Below are positions 1 to 9,628 of a stretch of DNA of 64,000 nucleotides, piece after piece. Made by a program: the position numbers and the translations under genes. The stretch covers positions 310,001 through 374,000 of the forward strand of contig LGRT01000034.1 of NCBI GenBank assembly GCA_001642945.1, in the 5' to 3' direction. Numbering within the stretch: the first letter of the stretch is position 1; each line of letters begins with the position of its first letter. A model generated the notes under the pieces. The model worked only from the letters and a program-made list of their open reading frames with translations. It had not been told where the DNA came from and did no database searches. The DNA is from Rhodobacteraceae bacterium SB2. GTDB taxonomy: Bacteria > Pseudomonadota > Alphaproteobacteria > Rhodobacterales > Rhodobacteraceae.

Positions 1-560
1 CTTCTCACTCAATTTTCCAGAATAGAGCCCTAAAAATTGTTTGTTTTCACAAATCTTAAAGAGAACTAGACTTATCTTAAAGCATGCAAAGTTCCCGCTT
101 TTTTAAAATTTTGCTTTCTTGACTGGAGGAATGGCGCCTACGTGCAGAATCACTCAAACATCAAAAACCCACAACCAAGCCCTCTAATTTGGCGAACCAA
201 TTTAATTTAAAATTGAAATTTTGCTTGAATAACAGTAGCGACGTATCTGGCTGGTTCATCGCGACATGGATCTTGTGTAAACAGCAAGCCACCTGACCCA
301 GATTATAACGCATCTTTATCATCATGCTGTTTGCATATTGAAACGCCGCTTAGGCGAAGCCCACGCTGCGTAAACGGCAAGCCGCTTTATCCGGTTTAAT
401 TTGCTCGATATCTATATAAATGCCGCGCGCCAAAACTCTTAGCGGTGGCATCGGCAAAAACGGCAGCAACAGGCGGCCAAATTGCAGCCATGCGCATACC
501 CCGCGCCTTGGACGCGAAAGGGATCGTATCTCAAGCTATCAATCGAAAAATTATCGTTCT
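1..560. other. Non-coding left edge
   Basis: I see no supportable gene here. The stretch is AT-rich at first and becomes more GC-rich towards the 3' end of the FAD oxidoreductase gene. Open frames on the plus strand overlap the oxidoreductase gene antisense and have no family resemblance. It may hold the 3' untranslated region of the minus-strand gene that ends at 561. Confidence 0.5.
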
Positions 561-1994
561 TTAACGAAGCACCGCGCCGGGGTTCATAATATTGTTGGGA
601 TCAAGTGCCGATTTTATCGCCTTAAGCGCGCGACGCTTTACCGGACTGACATAAGCTTCAAGGTCTTGCGTTTTCAAGCGGCCAATCCCATGCTCAGCGC
701 TAATCGAGCCACCAAATTCCACCGTGGCATCGTTTATCACCATGCGAATGCGTTCAGCCGCGTCTGGTTCTGCTTTTAGAAATGCGGCTTTCGTGACGCC
801 TTGGGGTGGTAAAATATTGTGATGTATATTCCCATCGCCGATATGCCCATATGTGTTGACCCTCAGATCCGGATTAATCGCTTTTACCGCGGCGCATGTC
901 GCGTGAATGAACGCTTCAACTTTGCTTATAGGAACCGATGTATCACTGCTTACAAACGCACCTGACAACCGGTTCGCCTCGGGTGTATTTTCGCGCAATC
1001 GCCACAGGGTGGCGCGCTGCGTATCAGATTGTGCAATCACCGCGTCTTGCACCAAACCCGTATCCAAACAATCGGCCACCGCGCCCAAAGCTTGTTCGAT
1101 AATACCTTCGGCGCCGCCTGCCTCGATCAACACATACCAGCTGTAATCTTGCTTAAAGGGTTTTTTTAGATCTGAAAAACAACTGGCCACCAAATCTAAG
1201 CCGAAATCGCTCAACAATTCGAGCGCTGAAATACTTTCACGCAAATTGAGGCGTAACTTTTTATAAAGCGCAAGGGCAGCGGTAGGAGACGATACCGCGC
1301 AAAGCATAGTCACCGTTTCAGGGTCGAGTGGTGTGAGCTTGAATGTGGCCGCAGTTATCACGCCCAATGTCCCCTCACTTCCAATCAAAAGATGTTTAAG
1401 ATCATACCCCGTATTGTCTTTATGCAAAGGGCTGAGATCGCTTAGAATAGAGCCGCAGGGCAACACGGCTTCTATCCCCAAACATAGATCTCGCGTGTTG
1501 CCATAGCGCACGACCTGTATCCCCCCTGCATTGGTAGCAAGATTCCCGCCAACACTACAGCTGCCCTTAGAAGCCATGCTGAGCGGAAATTGCAGCGCTT
1601 TCTCGTTAGCCGCAGCGTGCAGATGCGCCAATATACAGCCTGCTTGCACCGTCACAGTGCAGTCATCTTCAGAAACCTCACTGATGCTATTCATCCGTTC
1701 AAGCGATAGAATAAGCATATTTTCGGTTTCAATTGAAAGTTGGCCCGCCACCACACCCGTTCCGCCGCCATAGGGAATAAGGGCAATTTTTTCTCTATTA
1801 CAGAGGCTTACAATCTCAGATACCTGCTGAGTTGACTCGGGCAACACCACCAAAAATGCCGCCCCGCAAAACCGCCCTCTCGGATCATCAAAATAACTGA
1901 TAGCCTCAGCTCCAGCCTTCCATCCACCATGGCCCAGGATGGCTTTAATTTGATCCAAAACATCATCTGATGGCGCTGTAGAAAGGTTTGGCAT
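561..1994 (-). CDS. FAD-binding oxidoreductase, GlcD/D-2-hydroxyacid dehydrogenase type
   Basis: A 477-residue flavoprotein of the PCMH-type FAD-binding family that oxidises 2-hydroxy acids such as D-lactate, glycolate or D-2-hydroxyglutarate. The N-terminal half carries the FAD-binding core, including IPYGGGTGVVAGQL and the GGNLATNAGG and LLIGSEGTLGVIT signatures. The C-terminal half is a substrate-domain cap ending in the family motif SAEHGIGRLK, and metal-type histidines are visible in YGHIGDGNIHHN. The start at 1994 is chosen because a GGAGG Shine-Dalgarno lies 7 bases upstream; an upstream TTG at 2006 lacks one. It lies downstream of the LysR gene on the same strand, so it may share regulation with the adjacent TTT transporter. 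The exact substrate is not determinable. Confidence 0.85.
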   Translation of the reverse strand: MPNLSTAPSDDVLDQIKAILGHGGWKAGAEAISYFDDPRGRFCGAAFLVVLPESTQQVSEIVSLCNREKIALIPYGGGTGVVAGQLSIETENMLILSLERMNSISEVSEDDCTVTVQAGCILAHLHAAANEKALQFPLSMASKGSCSVGGNLATNAGGIQVVRYGNTRDLCLGIEAVLPCGSILSDLSPLHKDNTGYDLKHLLIGSEGTLGVITAATFKLTPLDPETVTMLCAVSSPTAALALYKKLRLNLRESISALELLSDFGLDLVASCFSDLKKPFKQDYSWYVLIEAGGAEGIIEQALGAVADCLDTGLVQDAVIAQSDTQRATLWRLRENTPEANRLSGAFVSSDTSVPISKVEAFIHATCAAVKAINPDLRVNTYGHIGDGNIHHNILPPQGVTKAAFLKAEPDAAERIRMVINDATVEFGGSISAEHGIGRLKTQDLEAYVSPVKRRALKAIKSALDPNNIMNPGAVLR

Positions 1995-2101
1995 AAATGC
2001 CTCCAAGATGACTGACAGGTTGCCTTACTGTCACCCTCAAAATATTATTTAGCAAATCAAATAAATTTCATTTTAAATAAAATTAAATTTTACAATTCGG
2101 T

Positions 2102-2983
2102 TTAACCCTCCGACTCGGCGATCGTCAGTTTGATTTGCGCCAACAAGGGCTCAAGCAGTTTTAATTTTGAACAATCTGATCTCGTTAGGATACCAAGCGT
2201 ACGTCGGGGCGCAGATGGTCCCAATGAAATTTTTCTTAATTGCTCAAAAGACGGATCAGGAACACAAATATTTGGGCCAATCGCGACCCCAAGACCATGT
2301 GCAACCATACTGGCAAGATTTTCCAAAGAGCCCATCTCCATCAAATCATGCACGCGAATGTTATTTTTCGCCAGCCAGTCTTCGGCCATCATCCCAACGG
2401 CTGCCTGCCGGGTATGGCGCAAATAAGGCATCCTTTCCAAGATGAGAAAAGGATCGTTTTCGACAACCTCTGGCGAGGCCAGCAAAACCAATTCTTCTTC
2501 ATAAAATGGCAACCAATTAAGCCCGTTATGTATATGCCGAGGCTCGCTCATCACAGCCGCATCCAATGTCCCGCCTTCGATCTGCTCGAATAGAGAAGGT
2601 GAAAGCCCCGGCACCACGCGGATATGCAATTGTGGATAAAGCGTGATCAACCGTTTGATCGATTTGGGAATTAAGCCGGCCAAAGAGGATGGCACCGCGC
2701 CAACAGAAAGTTCTCCGATCGTGCGCGGATCACCCGTGAGATCATCTAAAATGGTATCATAGGCCAAAACGACCGCTTTGGCCTTGGGCACAAACGCTTT
2801 GCCCAATTGATTTAATTTGGGTGACTTTTCAGAACGGTCGAACAATCTGACTTGCAATGTTTCTTCAAGCCGCGTCATTTGTTGGCCGATCGCCGCATGC
2901 GTGACGCAAATAACATCTGCGGCCGCGCGAAAACTACCCTGTTCAGAAATGGCAATTAAAGTTTTAAAAAGGGCAATGGTCAT
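2102..2983 (-). CDS. LysR family transcriptional regulator
   Basis: A 293-residue LysR-type regulator. Residues 1-60 form the winged helix-turn-helix (FKTLIAISEQGSFRAAADVI, then a recognition helix with THAAIGQQMTRLEE). The rest is a periplasmic-binding-protein-like effector domain (GELSVGAVPSSLAGLIPK onwards). It is transcribed divergently from the tctCAB operon and lies upstream of the FAD oxidoreductase. The usual logic of the family is that it binds the intergenic region and controls transport and oxidation of one substrate. The effector is inferred to be an organic acid, not demonstrated. Length is typical. Confidence 0.9.
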   Translation of the reverse strand: MTIALFKTLIAISEQGSFRAAADVICVTHAAIGQQMTRLEETLQVRLFDRSEKSPKLNQLGKAFVPKAKAVVLAYDTILDDLTGDPRTIGELSVGAVPSSLAGLIPKSIKRLITLYPQLHIRVVPGLSPSLFEQIEGGTLDAAVMSEPRHIHNGLNWLPFYEEELVLLASPEVVENDPFLILERMPYLRHTRQAAVGMMAEDWLAKNNIRVHDLMEMGSLENLASMVAHGLGVAIGPNICVPDPSFEQLRKISLGPSAPRRTLGILTRSDCSKLKLLEPLLAQIKLTIAESEG

Positions 2984-3292
2984 CGGTCTTACGACACCTC
3001 TCAGGCCAAAATAGTCTCATAAATGCGCTTATAAAGAAACGCTTTACAAAAAGCCAAAAATTAATGACTGGCGGAAACGCAAATTTTAGGGAAACCTAGC
3101 ATGGTTAGCACGGTATATGGCGTAAAATGACCATCAATGACACGCTCAAAAATGCATTAGCTTACGCTGGTCAGCGGATTTGCAAGCCTAGACTTTTAGA
3201 GCTGCCAGTTCAAAAAACCATGGCGCTTGCATCTAAACCTGTGTCTACTATCAAAGATATCACAAAATTACAGCAAATTCGGGAGAAACATT
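2984..3292. promoter_or_regulatory. Divergent lysR / tctC intergenic region
   Basis: This 309-base region separates the divergently transcribed lysR and tctC genes and must contain both promoters. LysR operators usually sit in such gaps. I did not find an unambiguous T-N11-A palindrome. A 62-codon open frame starting at 3127 runs into the tctC signal sequence in another frame and is not considered real. Confidence 0.4.
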
Positions 3293-4246
3293 ATGCTGAG
3301 ACGTACTCTTCTTAAAACAACCGCTGCGGCAGCGCTTGCACTGACATTTGGTGTGCAAGCCCACGCGGAATTGAACGGACCCGTTAATTACATCATTCCT
3401 TTCGGACCCGGCGGCGAGTCGGATATTTCTGCACGATTGCAGCAGCCTTTCTTCGCCGAAAAATTTGGCCAAGAAATGGTGGTTTCCTACCAACCCGGCG
3501 GTGGCGGTGCAGTTGGCTGGGCCTCTCTGAACGGTTTGAACGGCGATGGCCAAACCATTATGGGCGTGAACTTACCCCATATCATCATCAAACCTGCGCA
3601 AAAAGACGTAGGCTTTACAACAGATTCGTTGAACGCGTTCTACATGTTCCACTTCACACCAGATGCCATCGTTGTTCCGGCCAATAGCCCCTATCAAACA
3701 CTTGCAGATTTGGTGAATGATGCGAAGGCCAACCCCGGACAGGTCACCATGTCAGGATCGGGAAAAGCCAGCGCCAACCACCTGGCCCAAATCAAATTTG
3801 ACAAGATGACCGGCGCGCTCACCACATATGTGCCGTTCAAAGGCACCGGTGCATCTGTGACGGCGCTTTTGGGCAATCAGGTCAAAGCACAATGGGGTTA
3901 TACAACCGTAGGTGCTAAACAAGGCGATGCCGTGCGCATGTTGGCCGTTGCGATGGAAGACCGTCATCCCCTTTTCCCGGATGTCCCAACCTTCAAAGAA
4001 CTGGGATATGATATGGTGGGTGGCGCCTATCGTGGTATAGCGTTGCCCAATACCGCGAGCGCAGAAACCACCGCCATGTGGTCTGATATGATTGGCGAAA
4101 TCAATGCCGACCCAGCCTTTCGTCAGAAAATGCTCGATGGTGGCTTTGCGATGTTGGATATAAGCGCGGCGGATATGCCGGCCTTTATGGCTGACCGCGT
4201 TGCGGAATATTTGAAAGATGCCCGCGAAGCTGGCCTCATCAAGTAA
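3293..4246 (+). CDS. tctC: Tripartite tricarboxylate transporter substrate-binding protein (TctC/Bug family)
   Basis: A 317-residue periplasmic binding protein of the Bug/TctC family, which delivers carboxylic acids to a TctA/TctB membrane complex. The first residues form a signal peptide (MLRRTLLKTTAAAALALTF, cleavage after HAHA-like QAHA). The mature part opens with the family motif VNYIIPFGPGGESDISAR and contains the typical GSGKASANHL segment. The start at 3293 follows a GGGAGA ribosome binding site; the in-frame extension to 3227 is unsupported. tctA begins 32 bases downstream. Ligand unknown, probably a di- or tricarboxylate. Confidence 0.9.
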   Translation: MLRRTLLKTTAAAALALTFGVQAHAELNGPVNYIIPFGPGGESDISARLQQPFFAEKFGQEMVVSYQPGGGGAVGWASLNGLNGDGQTIMGVNLPHIIIKPAQKDVGFTTDSLNAFYMFHFTPDAIVVPANSPYQTLADLVNDAKANPGQVTMSGSGKASANHLAQIKFDKMTGALTTYVPFKGTGASVTALLGNQVKAQWGYTTVGAKQGDAVRMLAVAMEDRHPLFPDVPTFKELGYDMVGGAYRGIALPNTASAETTAMWSDMIGEINADPAFRQKMLDGGFAMLDISAADMPAFMADRVAEYLKDAREAGLIK

Positions 4247-4278
4247 AATAAATTGGGTAACCCCGGAAAGTTGTAACG

Positions 4279-5784
4279 ATGGAATTCAGTCACTTTTTAT
4301 CTGCCTTAACGCCTTTGAATTTTGCATTGGCTTTATTTGGCGTTGTGGCCGGCACAGTCATTGGATCTATCCCGGGGTTAACCGCCACCATGGCGCTGGC
4401 TATTTTGGTTCCCATCACCTTTAGTATGGAGCCTGCCTCCGCGCTTATTCTTCTTGGGGCCATTTACACCGGCGCAATTTACGGCGGCGCCTATGCCGCT
4501 ATTTTATTGAATACACCAGGCACCCCATCGGCCATTGCCACAACCTTTGACGGCTATCCCATGGCAAAACGTGGCGATGGAGATCTTGCGGTCGCCCTTG
4601 CCTGTTTTGCATCAGTTTTTGGCGGCCTGGTTGGCGCAATCGCGTTGCTTTTTCTGGCTCCGCCTTTATCGCAGGTCGCGCTGGCTTTTGGGCCTATTGA
4701 GTATTTTTGGTTGTCGGTTTTTGGACTGTCTTTAATTGCATCACTCTCCAGCGGCAATTTAATGAAAGGTCTGGTGGGCGGGGCTTTTGGGATGATTTTA
4801 TCAACGGTTGGCGTGGCTGAAATTTCCGCTGATATCCGACTGACATTTGGCAGCCAAACCTTGATTGGCGGTTTTGGCGTTGTGGGGGCGTTGATTGGTC
4901 TTTACTGTGTGCCGGTCCTAATCGATCTGGTCGCGGTTCCTGACAGGCATTTAAAGGTGGAGGAAGGCGTGAAAACGGTTCGCATCGGAGAGGCATTTGC
5001 GCTCGCGGCGCGCTCGAAATTCAATCTGATCCGCTCTTCAATTATCGGTACTTTAGTGGGTATTTTACCCGGCGCAGGCGGCTCAGTTGCTGGGTTGGTG
5101 GCCTATTCAGAGGCCAAACGTACCGCCAAGCCAGACCAGAAATTTGGTGAGGGCGAGCCGAATGGCATTATGGCAACCGAATCCGCAAATAGCGCCACTG
5201 TTGGTGGGGGCTTCATCCCGACGCTGGTTTTAGGCATTCCAGGCACCCCGCCCGATGCCATCGTTTTAGGAGCGCTGTTGGTGCAAGGCGTACGCACCGG
5301 CCCAGCGATGTTTTCACAAAGCGGCTCGATCGTCTTTACGTTCATCTATGGATTGATAATCGCAACGGTTTTGATGTTGCCGGCAGGCCTTCTGATAGGG
5401 CGCTACGCGTATAAATCGATCGTCACTGTGCCGAAGGCAGTGTTGGTGCCAACGGTCGGGTTTATGACCATCATCGGCACTTTTGCCATCCGCAACAGCG
5501 TCTCAGACGTGATTATCATGCTGTGCCTTGGGGTTTTTGGATGGGTTGTTGCCAGGTTTGGATTCGCTGCCTCACCGATCGTTCTGGGGTTGATATTGGG
5601 CCCGATCGCCGAGCAAGGCTTTGTGCAAGGCTGGACCATAGGCGCGGCGACAAATAACTTATTCGGAATGTTTTTTGGCAGACCGATTTCGCAAGGCATT
5701 TTGCTGTTCACGCTCATAACGCTGATTTTACCGCTGATCGTTCAATGGCGAAAATCACGCAGATTCGAAGAGGCCAACCAATGA
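4279..5784 (+). CDS. tctA: Tripartite tricarboxylate transporter permease, TctA family
   Basis: A 501-residue large membrane subunit of a TTT transporter with about 12 membrane segments. It shows the two hallmark repeats of TctA: GSIPGLTATMALAILVPIT near residue 31 and GILPGAGGSVAGLVAYSEAK near residue 260. It also has the ATESANSATVGGGFIPTLVLG-type motif and GIPGTPPDA. These glycine/proline-rich repeats form the transport path. It follows tctC in the same operon, and its stop overlaps the next start as ATGA at 5781-5784, indicating translational coupling with tctB. Confidence 0.93.
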   Translation: MEFSHFLSALTPLNFALALFGVVAGTVIGSIPGLTATMALAILVPITFSMEPASALILLGAIYTGAIYGGAYAAILLNTPGTPSAIATTFDGYPMAKRGDGDLAVALACFASVFGGLVGAIALLFLAPPLSQVALAFGPIEYFWLSVFGLSLIASLSSGNLMKGLVGGAFGMILSTVGVAEISADIRLTFGSQTLIGGFGVVGALIGLYCVPVLIDLVAVPDRHLKVEEGVKTVRIGEAFALAARSKFNLIRSSIIGTLVGILPGAGGSVAGLVAYSEAKRTAKPDQKFGEGEPNGIMATESANSATVGGGFIPTLVLGIPGTPPDAIVLGALLVQGVRTGPAMFSQSGSIVFTFIYGLIIATVLMLPAGLLIGRYAYKSIVTVPKAVLVPTVGFMTIIGTFAIRNSVSDVIIMLCLGVFGWVVARFGFAASPIVLGLILGPIAEQGFVQGWTIGAATNNLFGMFFGRPISQGILLFTLITLILPLIVQWRKSRRFEEANQ

Positions 5785-6239
5785 CCCCCCCTTCTGCAAT
5801 GAAAAGCGGCGGACAGATCGGATCGCTGCTTGCCTCGCTGTTTTTTATCTGTGCGGGGCTGATAACGCTGTATGATACAACCAGCTATACTGATCGCGAC
5901 AGCCAAGTTTTTCCGCAAACCGTGGCCTTTATACTGGTCGTGACAGCGTCATTTTCATTCATCGCCAGATTTTTAAAACCATCCGATGAGGGCGGTTTTG
6001 GAACCGGCATTTGGTGGCGCCGGGCATTGCTGATAATCGCGATGTTTCTGATGGGTTTCCTGATCCCTAAGATCGGATTTTTACCCGCAGGCGTGGTGGC
6101 TTTCAGCGGTGGGCTGATTGCGGCGATGCATGAACGCTGGAGCGCAAAAACGTTTATTTTATATCCGATATCCGGCGCAGTGGTAATCACCGCATTTTAC
6201 GTTTTATTCAAGTTCGTTTTATACGTGCCATTGCCTTAA
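5781..6239 (+). CDS. tctB: Tripartite tricarboxylate transporter small subunit, TctB family
   Basis: A 152-residue small membrane subunit with four predicted membrane segments: around LLASLFFICAGLITLYD, then FPQTVAFILVVTASFSF, ALLIIAMFLMGFLIP, and a C-terminal pair ending in VVITAFYVLFKFVLYVPLP. This layout is typical of TctB. The start at 5781 is chosen because its ATG overlaps the tctA stop (ATGA); an earlier in-frame ATG at 5745 lies well inside tctA. It completes the tctC-tctA-tctB operon. No terminator was recognised downstream. Confidence 0.85.
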   Translation: MTPPSAMKSGGQIGSLLASLFFICAGLITLYDTTSYTDRDSQVFPQTVAFILVVTASFSFIARFLKPSDEGGFGTGIWWRRALLIIAMFLMGFLIPKIGFLPAGVVAFSGGLIAAMHERWSAKTFILYPISGAVVITAFYVLFKFVLYVPLP

Positions 6240-6470
6240 AAAATCTCAACTTGCCAACCAGCCCGCGACGTAAGGGCAGATCCAACGCCTCAAGATATAT
6301 TATCTTTTAATGGTTCTGTAAGTATAAGGACACAAAGCAGATCATGAAGCGATCTTAAGTTTTACACCGTTTTTCAAGCCGTCGCTTTGCAGAAACCATC
6401 GTCAATCATAAGGATTTTGTAAAAGCAAAGCGGCCAGCCCAGACCGTTTTAAGGCGCCGCAAAACGTAAA

Positions 6471-6866
6471 ATGAAACCTTTAACGCTCAAAACCAAAGCA
6501 CGCCGTTTGTACGGACAATCTGATGCCCATAATGATCTTTACAACGAAGATAAAACTGACACTCCTGTGGATCCAGCTCATTTTAACGTGAACCTGCTAC
6601 GATCAGGTTTGCTTAGCGCCTCTGCCACGGTTGGAAGTCATGAATGCCCAAGCCATATTCGCGGCACCCAACAAGAAGGCATGCGCGTATTTGATAACTG
6701 GGCAGAAATACCGCACAAAAACACCAGAGTGTATTGGCACCTCTTCGTTGATATGCATGTACCTGACTCTGAAATTTCTCAAAGTGTAACAAATTTCTCG
6801 CCCAATGAATGGTCACTTACGCGCCGTTATGACTACGATAAAAATCAAATTTTGCCACGGTGTTGA
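6471..6866 (+). CDS. Unidentified ORF, possibly a truncated M19-type dipeptidase remnant
   Basis: A 131-codon frame of unknown function. Near the N-terminus it reads SDAHNDLYNED, which resembles the metal-binding DxHND start of membrane dipeptidases (peptidase M19). A later segment resembles the NW-containing part that follows in that family. A complete M19 enzyme is over 300 residues, so at best this is a broken remnant. No convincing ribosome binding site precedes it and the surroundings are poor in coding sequence. Confidence 0.25.
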   Translation: MKPLTLKTKARRLYGQSDAHNDLYNEDKTDTPVDPAHFNVNLLRSGLLSASATVGSHECPSHIRGTQQEGMRVFDNWAEIPHKNTRVYWHLFVDMHVPDSEISQSVTNFSPNEWSLTRRYDYDKNQILPRC

Positions 6867-8343
6867 TTCACATTATCAAGTTGATATCGCAACCCTTCTT
6901 GAGTGCTGTTTCGGCGGCATTCACAAGGGCTGAACGTAGTTTAAGCAAGCTCCGCATGGGCGTTTCATTGCGAAGATAACTCTAAACTTATCGGCCATTT
7001 TGATTTTGGGTTCGCACTGGTTCGCATCGGCAACAACAGTTTGCTAATTTTAGGTGTTATTGACCTATGCTTTCGTAAAAAGATCCGACGGTTGGGCGTA
7101 AGTCATGCTTTGTTGGAGGGTGCAGAAAACTCTACAAAATGAAAAGTTTTGCCTCAGCAATGCCAGATGATCGGCGTTTATATGAACAAACTGGCTGTTC
7201 TTTACAGCCTCATGCAAACACAAAAATTCTGGCACTTGATGCATTAAAAATGCCACAGTGTTATTGAACGTGATTCAAATGAAATATATAACGTCGAGCG
7301 CTTATCCGAGAAACGGTGGCCGGCAGAGAGCATTGATCTTCTTGGATGTCTTTAATGAGGCTATTCTAGGTCTAAGTAAACAGTACACGCCACTGCTGCA
7401 AGATGCGGGCGGATTTATCAAACTGCACGATCTTAGCCAGGGGGCTAATCCCCCGTCTCCTCCCCGATTCAGCGACGATCTTGGCAGATTAAAAGCGGCT
7501 AGTGACAAAACCACCCTCTTCCTGAACTGTCAGTTTTGAATAAATAATAGAGGGGCTTGGATCAAAAATTTCTTCTCCGCCAATTTCTTCATAAGCAATC
7601 TTTTGAAGATCATCAGAGTTCATCGCCACAATGTACAGAATGTGGAGTTCGCTACATCATTCAGATGCATACTTAAGCGCTAAGCCAGTTTGGCAGCTGT
7701 TTACGCCACCGAAGATATGACTGTGGGGGATTAATAATCCGGGTAAGTGGTCAAAAGGGTGGACGACCTCTGCGAACATTAAGTCAAAACCAAGAAAATA
7801 TATGTGGTTTGTAGTACCGCTTTTCATTGTAAAAATATCTGTGTCGATCACCAAACTGGAGCCTCGAGCAGACCGTCCCATATTCAAACGACTTGGTTGA
7901 TCGTTAAGAAAACTGAGAGCCTTTACCAAACCTAGTGACGGCCAGTTTCCGTGCTTGATATCATTGCTCAACATCGTTTGAAATCAGGTCGAGCAAATTC
8001 CCATTCTAACGCGTCAGCATGATTAAGTTCTCAACATCTTTCACCGCACGGAGATCGGGAACAAAATGCAGCCCATAGCCCGCGAAATAGACTTAGAAAC
8101 AGAGAGCTAAAGGCGAACGGTTCAATCTTGCAAGCCTGACATATCGAGCAGAGATACTGAAAATTATAGGTCGCTACAAGGTTGCGGGCAGATCCATTTT
8201 ATCAACGTGCTGCTTAACTTTCACGCCGCAGTTAATCCCGCGTTTTGGTCTTAATAGGCTGATGTTCGTTTTTTAGATCTGCGCTGTCACTCGTTCTATC
8301 TGTCGGGCGCACGCGTCATTTCTCATTTTTCAAAACACAAAAA
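6867..8343. other. Long stretch with no confident gene
   Basis: About 1.5 kb with only short unrelated open frames. The longest are a 93-codon plus-strand frame at 7258-7539 and a 105-codon minus-strand frame at 7657-7974. The latter has a somewhat protein-like segment (HIYFLGFDLMFAEVVHPFDH) but no recognised family. Given the decayed genes elsewhere in the window, this is probably old degraded coding sequence, but I cannot name what it was. Confidence 0.4.
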
Positions 8344-8367
8344 CGCAACCGCACAAAGTCGGTTACG
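8344..8367 (-). terminator. Intrinsic terminator of rpsU
   Basis: Read on the minus strand this is an 8-bp stem (CGTAACCG pairing with CGGTTGCG, one G-T wobble) with an 8-base loop, followed directly by TTTTTG. It lies about 65 bases after the rpsU stop codon. Confidence 0.7.
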
Positions 8368-8432
8368 CAACACTGGCTATGTTTTTGATCAAGCTTCCGA
8401 CTTAAGCTTTAATATCACTGGGCTTGGGCGCT

Positions 8433-8636
8433 TTACCCTTCACGCTCCGCTTTTTTGCGCGCAAGCTTTTTGATCCGCTTGATCGCTTCTTTTTTGGCTT
8501 TTGCCTTTTTCACAGAGGGCTTTTCATAAAATTCTTTCGCCCTCATTTCGCGAAACATGCCTTCACGTTGCATTTTCTTTTTCATAACACGCAGCGCTTG
8601 GTCTACGTTGTTGTCACGAACACTTACTTGCAGCAT
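8433..8636 (-). CDS. rpsU: 30S ribosomal protein S21
   Basis: A 67-residue basic protein with the S21 pattern: [26 protein letters not shown], then [17 protein letters not shown] and a lysine/arginine-rich tail. S21 is part of the small ribosomal subunit near the 16S 3' end and helps initiation. The start at 8636 has a GGAG site 8 bases upstream. A longer frame to 8708 would add 24 atypical residues and is rejected. It appears monocistronic, with a terminator downstream. Confidence 0.95.
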   Translation of the reverse strand: MLQVSVRDNNVDQALRVMKKKMQREGMFREMRAKEFYEKPSVKKAKAKKEAIKRIKKLARKKAEREG

Positions 8637-9276
8637 ATGGGTATCTCCGTTGTTGCCCTCCCCTTTAGGCTTATTTGCCGCTATGGGCAAGCCCTTGTTT
8701 GATCTCAATTGCGGTATAATGATACATCACAGAGATTTGAAACGAAGAGCAAAGAGAGGCTCATCTCACCCCCTTTGGTTATGATCACCAGCACCGCTGA
8801 CCAAGCCGCATGAGTCGGAGACAGCATCGGAAAGGTTTGCAGCTTTAGATACCAAGGGCACACTGGATCTGATTAGTCAGTTTGATCTCTGTAAGACGAC
8901 CGCAGTGATTCAGATTGAGGTCGATACAATCACGCCGCCCTATACCCGTTTTTAAAAATAAATTCTCAAGCCAAAACAGTTTCTTATTCAACTGGAAAAG
9001 AATTTATCTGGCTCTAAAGATAATGCAGCCTTTATTTGCCCCAAGAATAATTTTGCGTTCAGGGCAAGTGAAATTCAAAATACTAGCACCTGATCCCCCG
9101 AGCAAAGGTATCAAAGCTTTCAATTTGCGGCCAGTATTTATGCGAAGATGCGACAGATGATAAAATTTCTCATTCGTCGTATTTCCGTATATTTTTTTGC
9201 AATCGATCACATTCAGGATGTTATTTCGTACTATGCCGTAACAGACCCGTGTCGACGCTCAATCGAAGCGCTAAAA
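8637..9276. other. Intergenic region between rpsU and the lysis cassette
   Basis: About 640 bases with no supportable gene. The rpsU promoter must lie just above 8650. Short frames at 8915-9210 on both strands have no signal, ribosome binding site or family resemblance. Confidence 0.45.
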
Positions 9277-9474
9277 TTATTTCCAATCGCAAAATTCGAC
9301 GCCTTTTTTATTATGCGCCAAGATTTGCCGCTGGGTGCCAATCGTCAGAGCATCACGCACCGAGGGGCGAAGAGGCTCTGCCCAAAGGCACTCACCGCTG
9401 ATCACGATCGCGCATCCACTTGCGAAGCTCATCAGAAACAGCATCATCAGACATAAGATCCACCTCATCTTCAA
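9277..9474 (-). CDS. Putative o-spanin-like outer membrane lipoprotein (Rz1-type)
   Basis: A 65-residue small lipoprotein. It starts with a basic residue pair, a hydrophobic stretch (WILCLMMLFLMSF) and a lipobox-like ASGC with the acceptor cysteine at residue 21. The mature part is about 45 residues (WAEPLRPS, QRQILAHN). Its 5' end overlaps the 3' end of the upstream i-spanin-like gene by 83 bases in a different frame, the same arrangement as lambda Rz/Rz1. It is the last gene of a three-gene minus-strand cassette. The assignment rests on architecture; no sequence family is certain. Confidence 0.6.
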   Translation of the reverse strand: MKMRWILCLMMLFLMSFASGCAIVISGECLWAEPLRPSVRDALTIGTQRQILAHNKKGVEFCDWK

Positions 9475-9628
9475 TCTCCTTTGTGTTTTGAAGCACTGAC
9501 ACCCGCGCTTTTAAATCGCGGATCTTCTGGTTTGATTTCTGTTTGGCAGCGCCCCATAAAAACGCGCCAAGCATGGCCAAAACAAAGGCACCCGCCAGCG
9601 CAAGCCATGTTTTCAGCCGCGCGATCAT
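9392..9628 (-). CDS. Putative i-spanin-like inner membrane protein (Rz-type)
   Basis: A 78-residue protein with one N-terminal membrane segment (LALAGAFVLAMLGAFLWGAA), then a charged, probably coiled-coil region (KIRDLKARVSVLQNTKEIEDE). This is the shape of a phage inner-membrane spanin, which joins an outer membrane lipoprotein to disrupt the outer membrane during lysis. The start at 9628 overlaps the endolysin stop as ATGA, and its 3' end overlaps the o-spanin-like gene. The assignment is by architecture and neighbours. Confidence 0.6.
   Translation of the reverse strand: MIARLKTWLALAGAFVLAMLGAFLWGAAKQKSNQKIRDLKARVSVLQNTKEIEDEVDLMSDDAVSDELRKWMRDRDQR

Noticed and set aside
420-779. 119-codon plus-strand frame overlapping the FAD oxidoreductase
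   Set aside because: It is antisense to a clear enzyme gene and has no start signal or family match.
3127-3315. Short frame upstream of tctC
   Set aside because: Lies in another frame across the tctC signal peptide and lacks a ribosome binding site.
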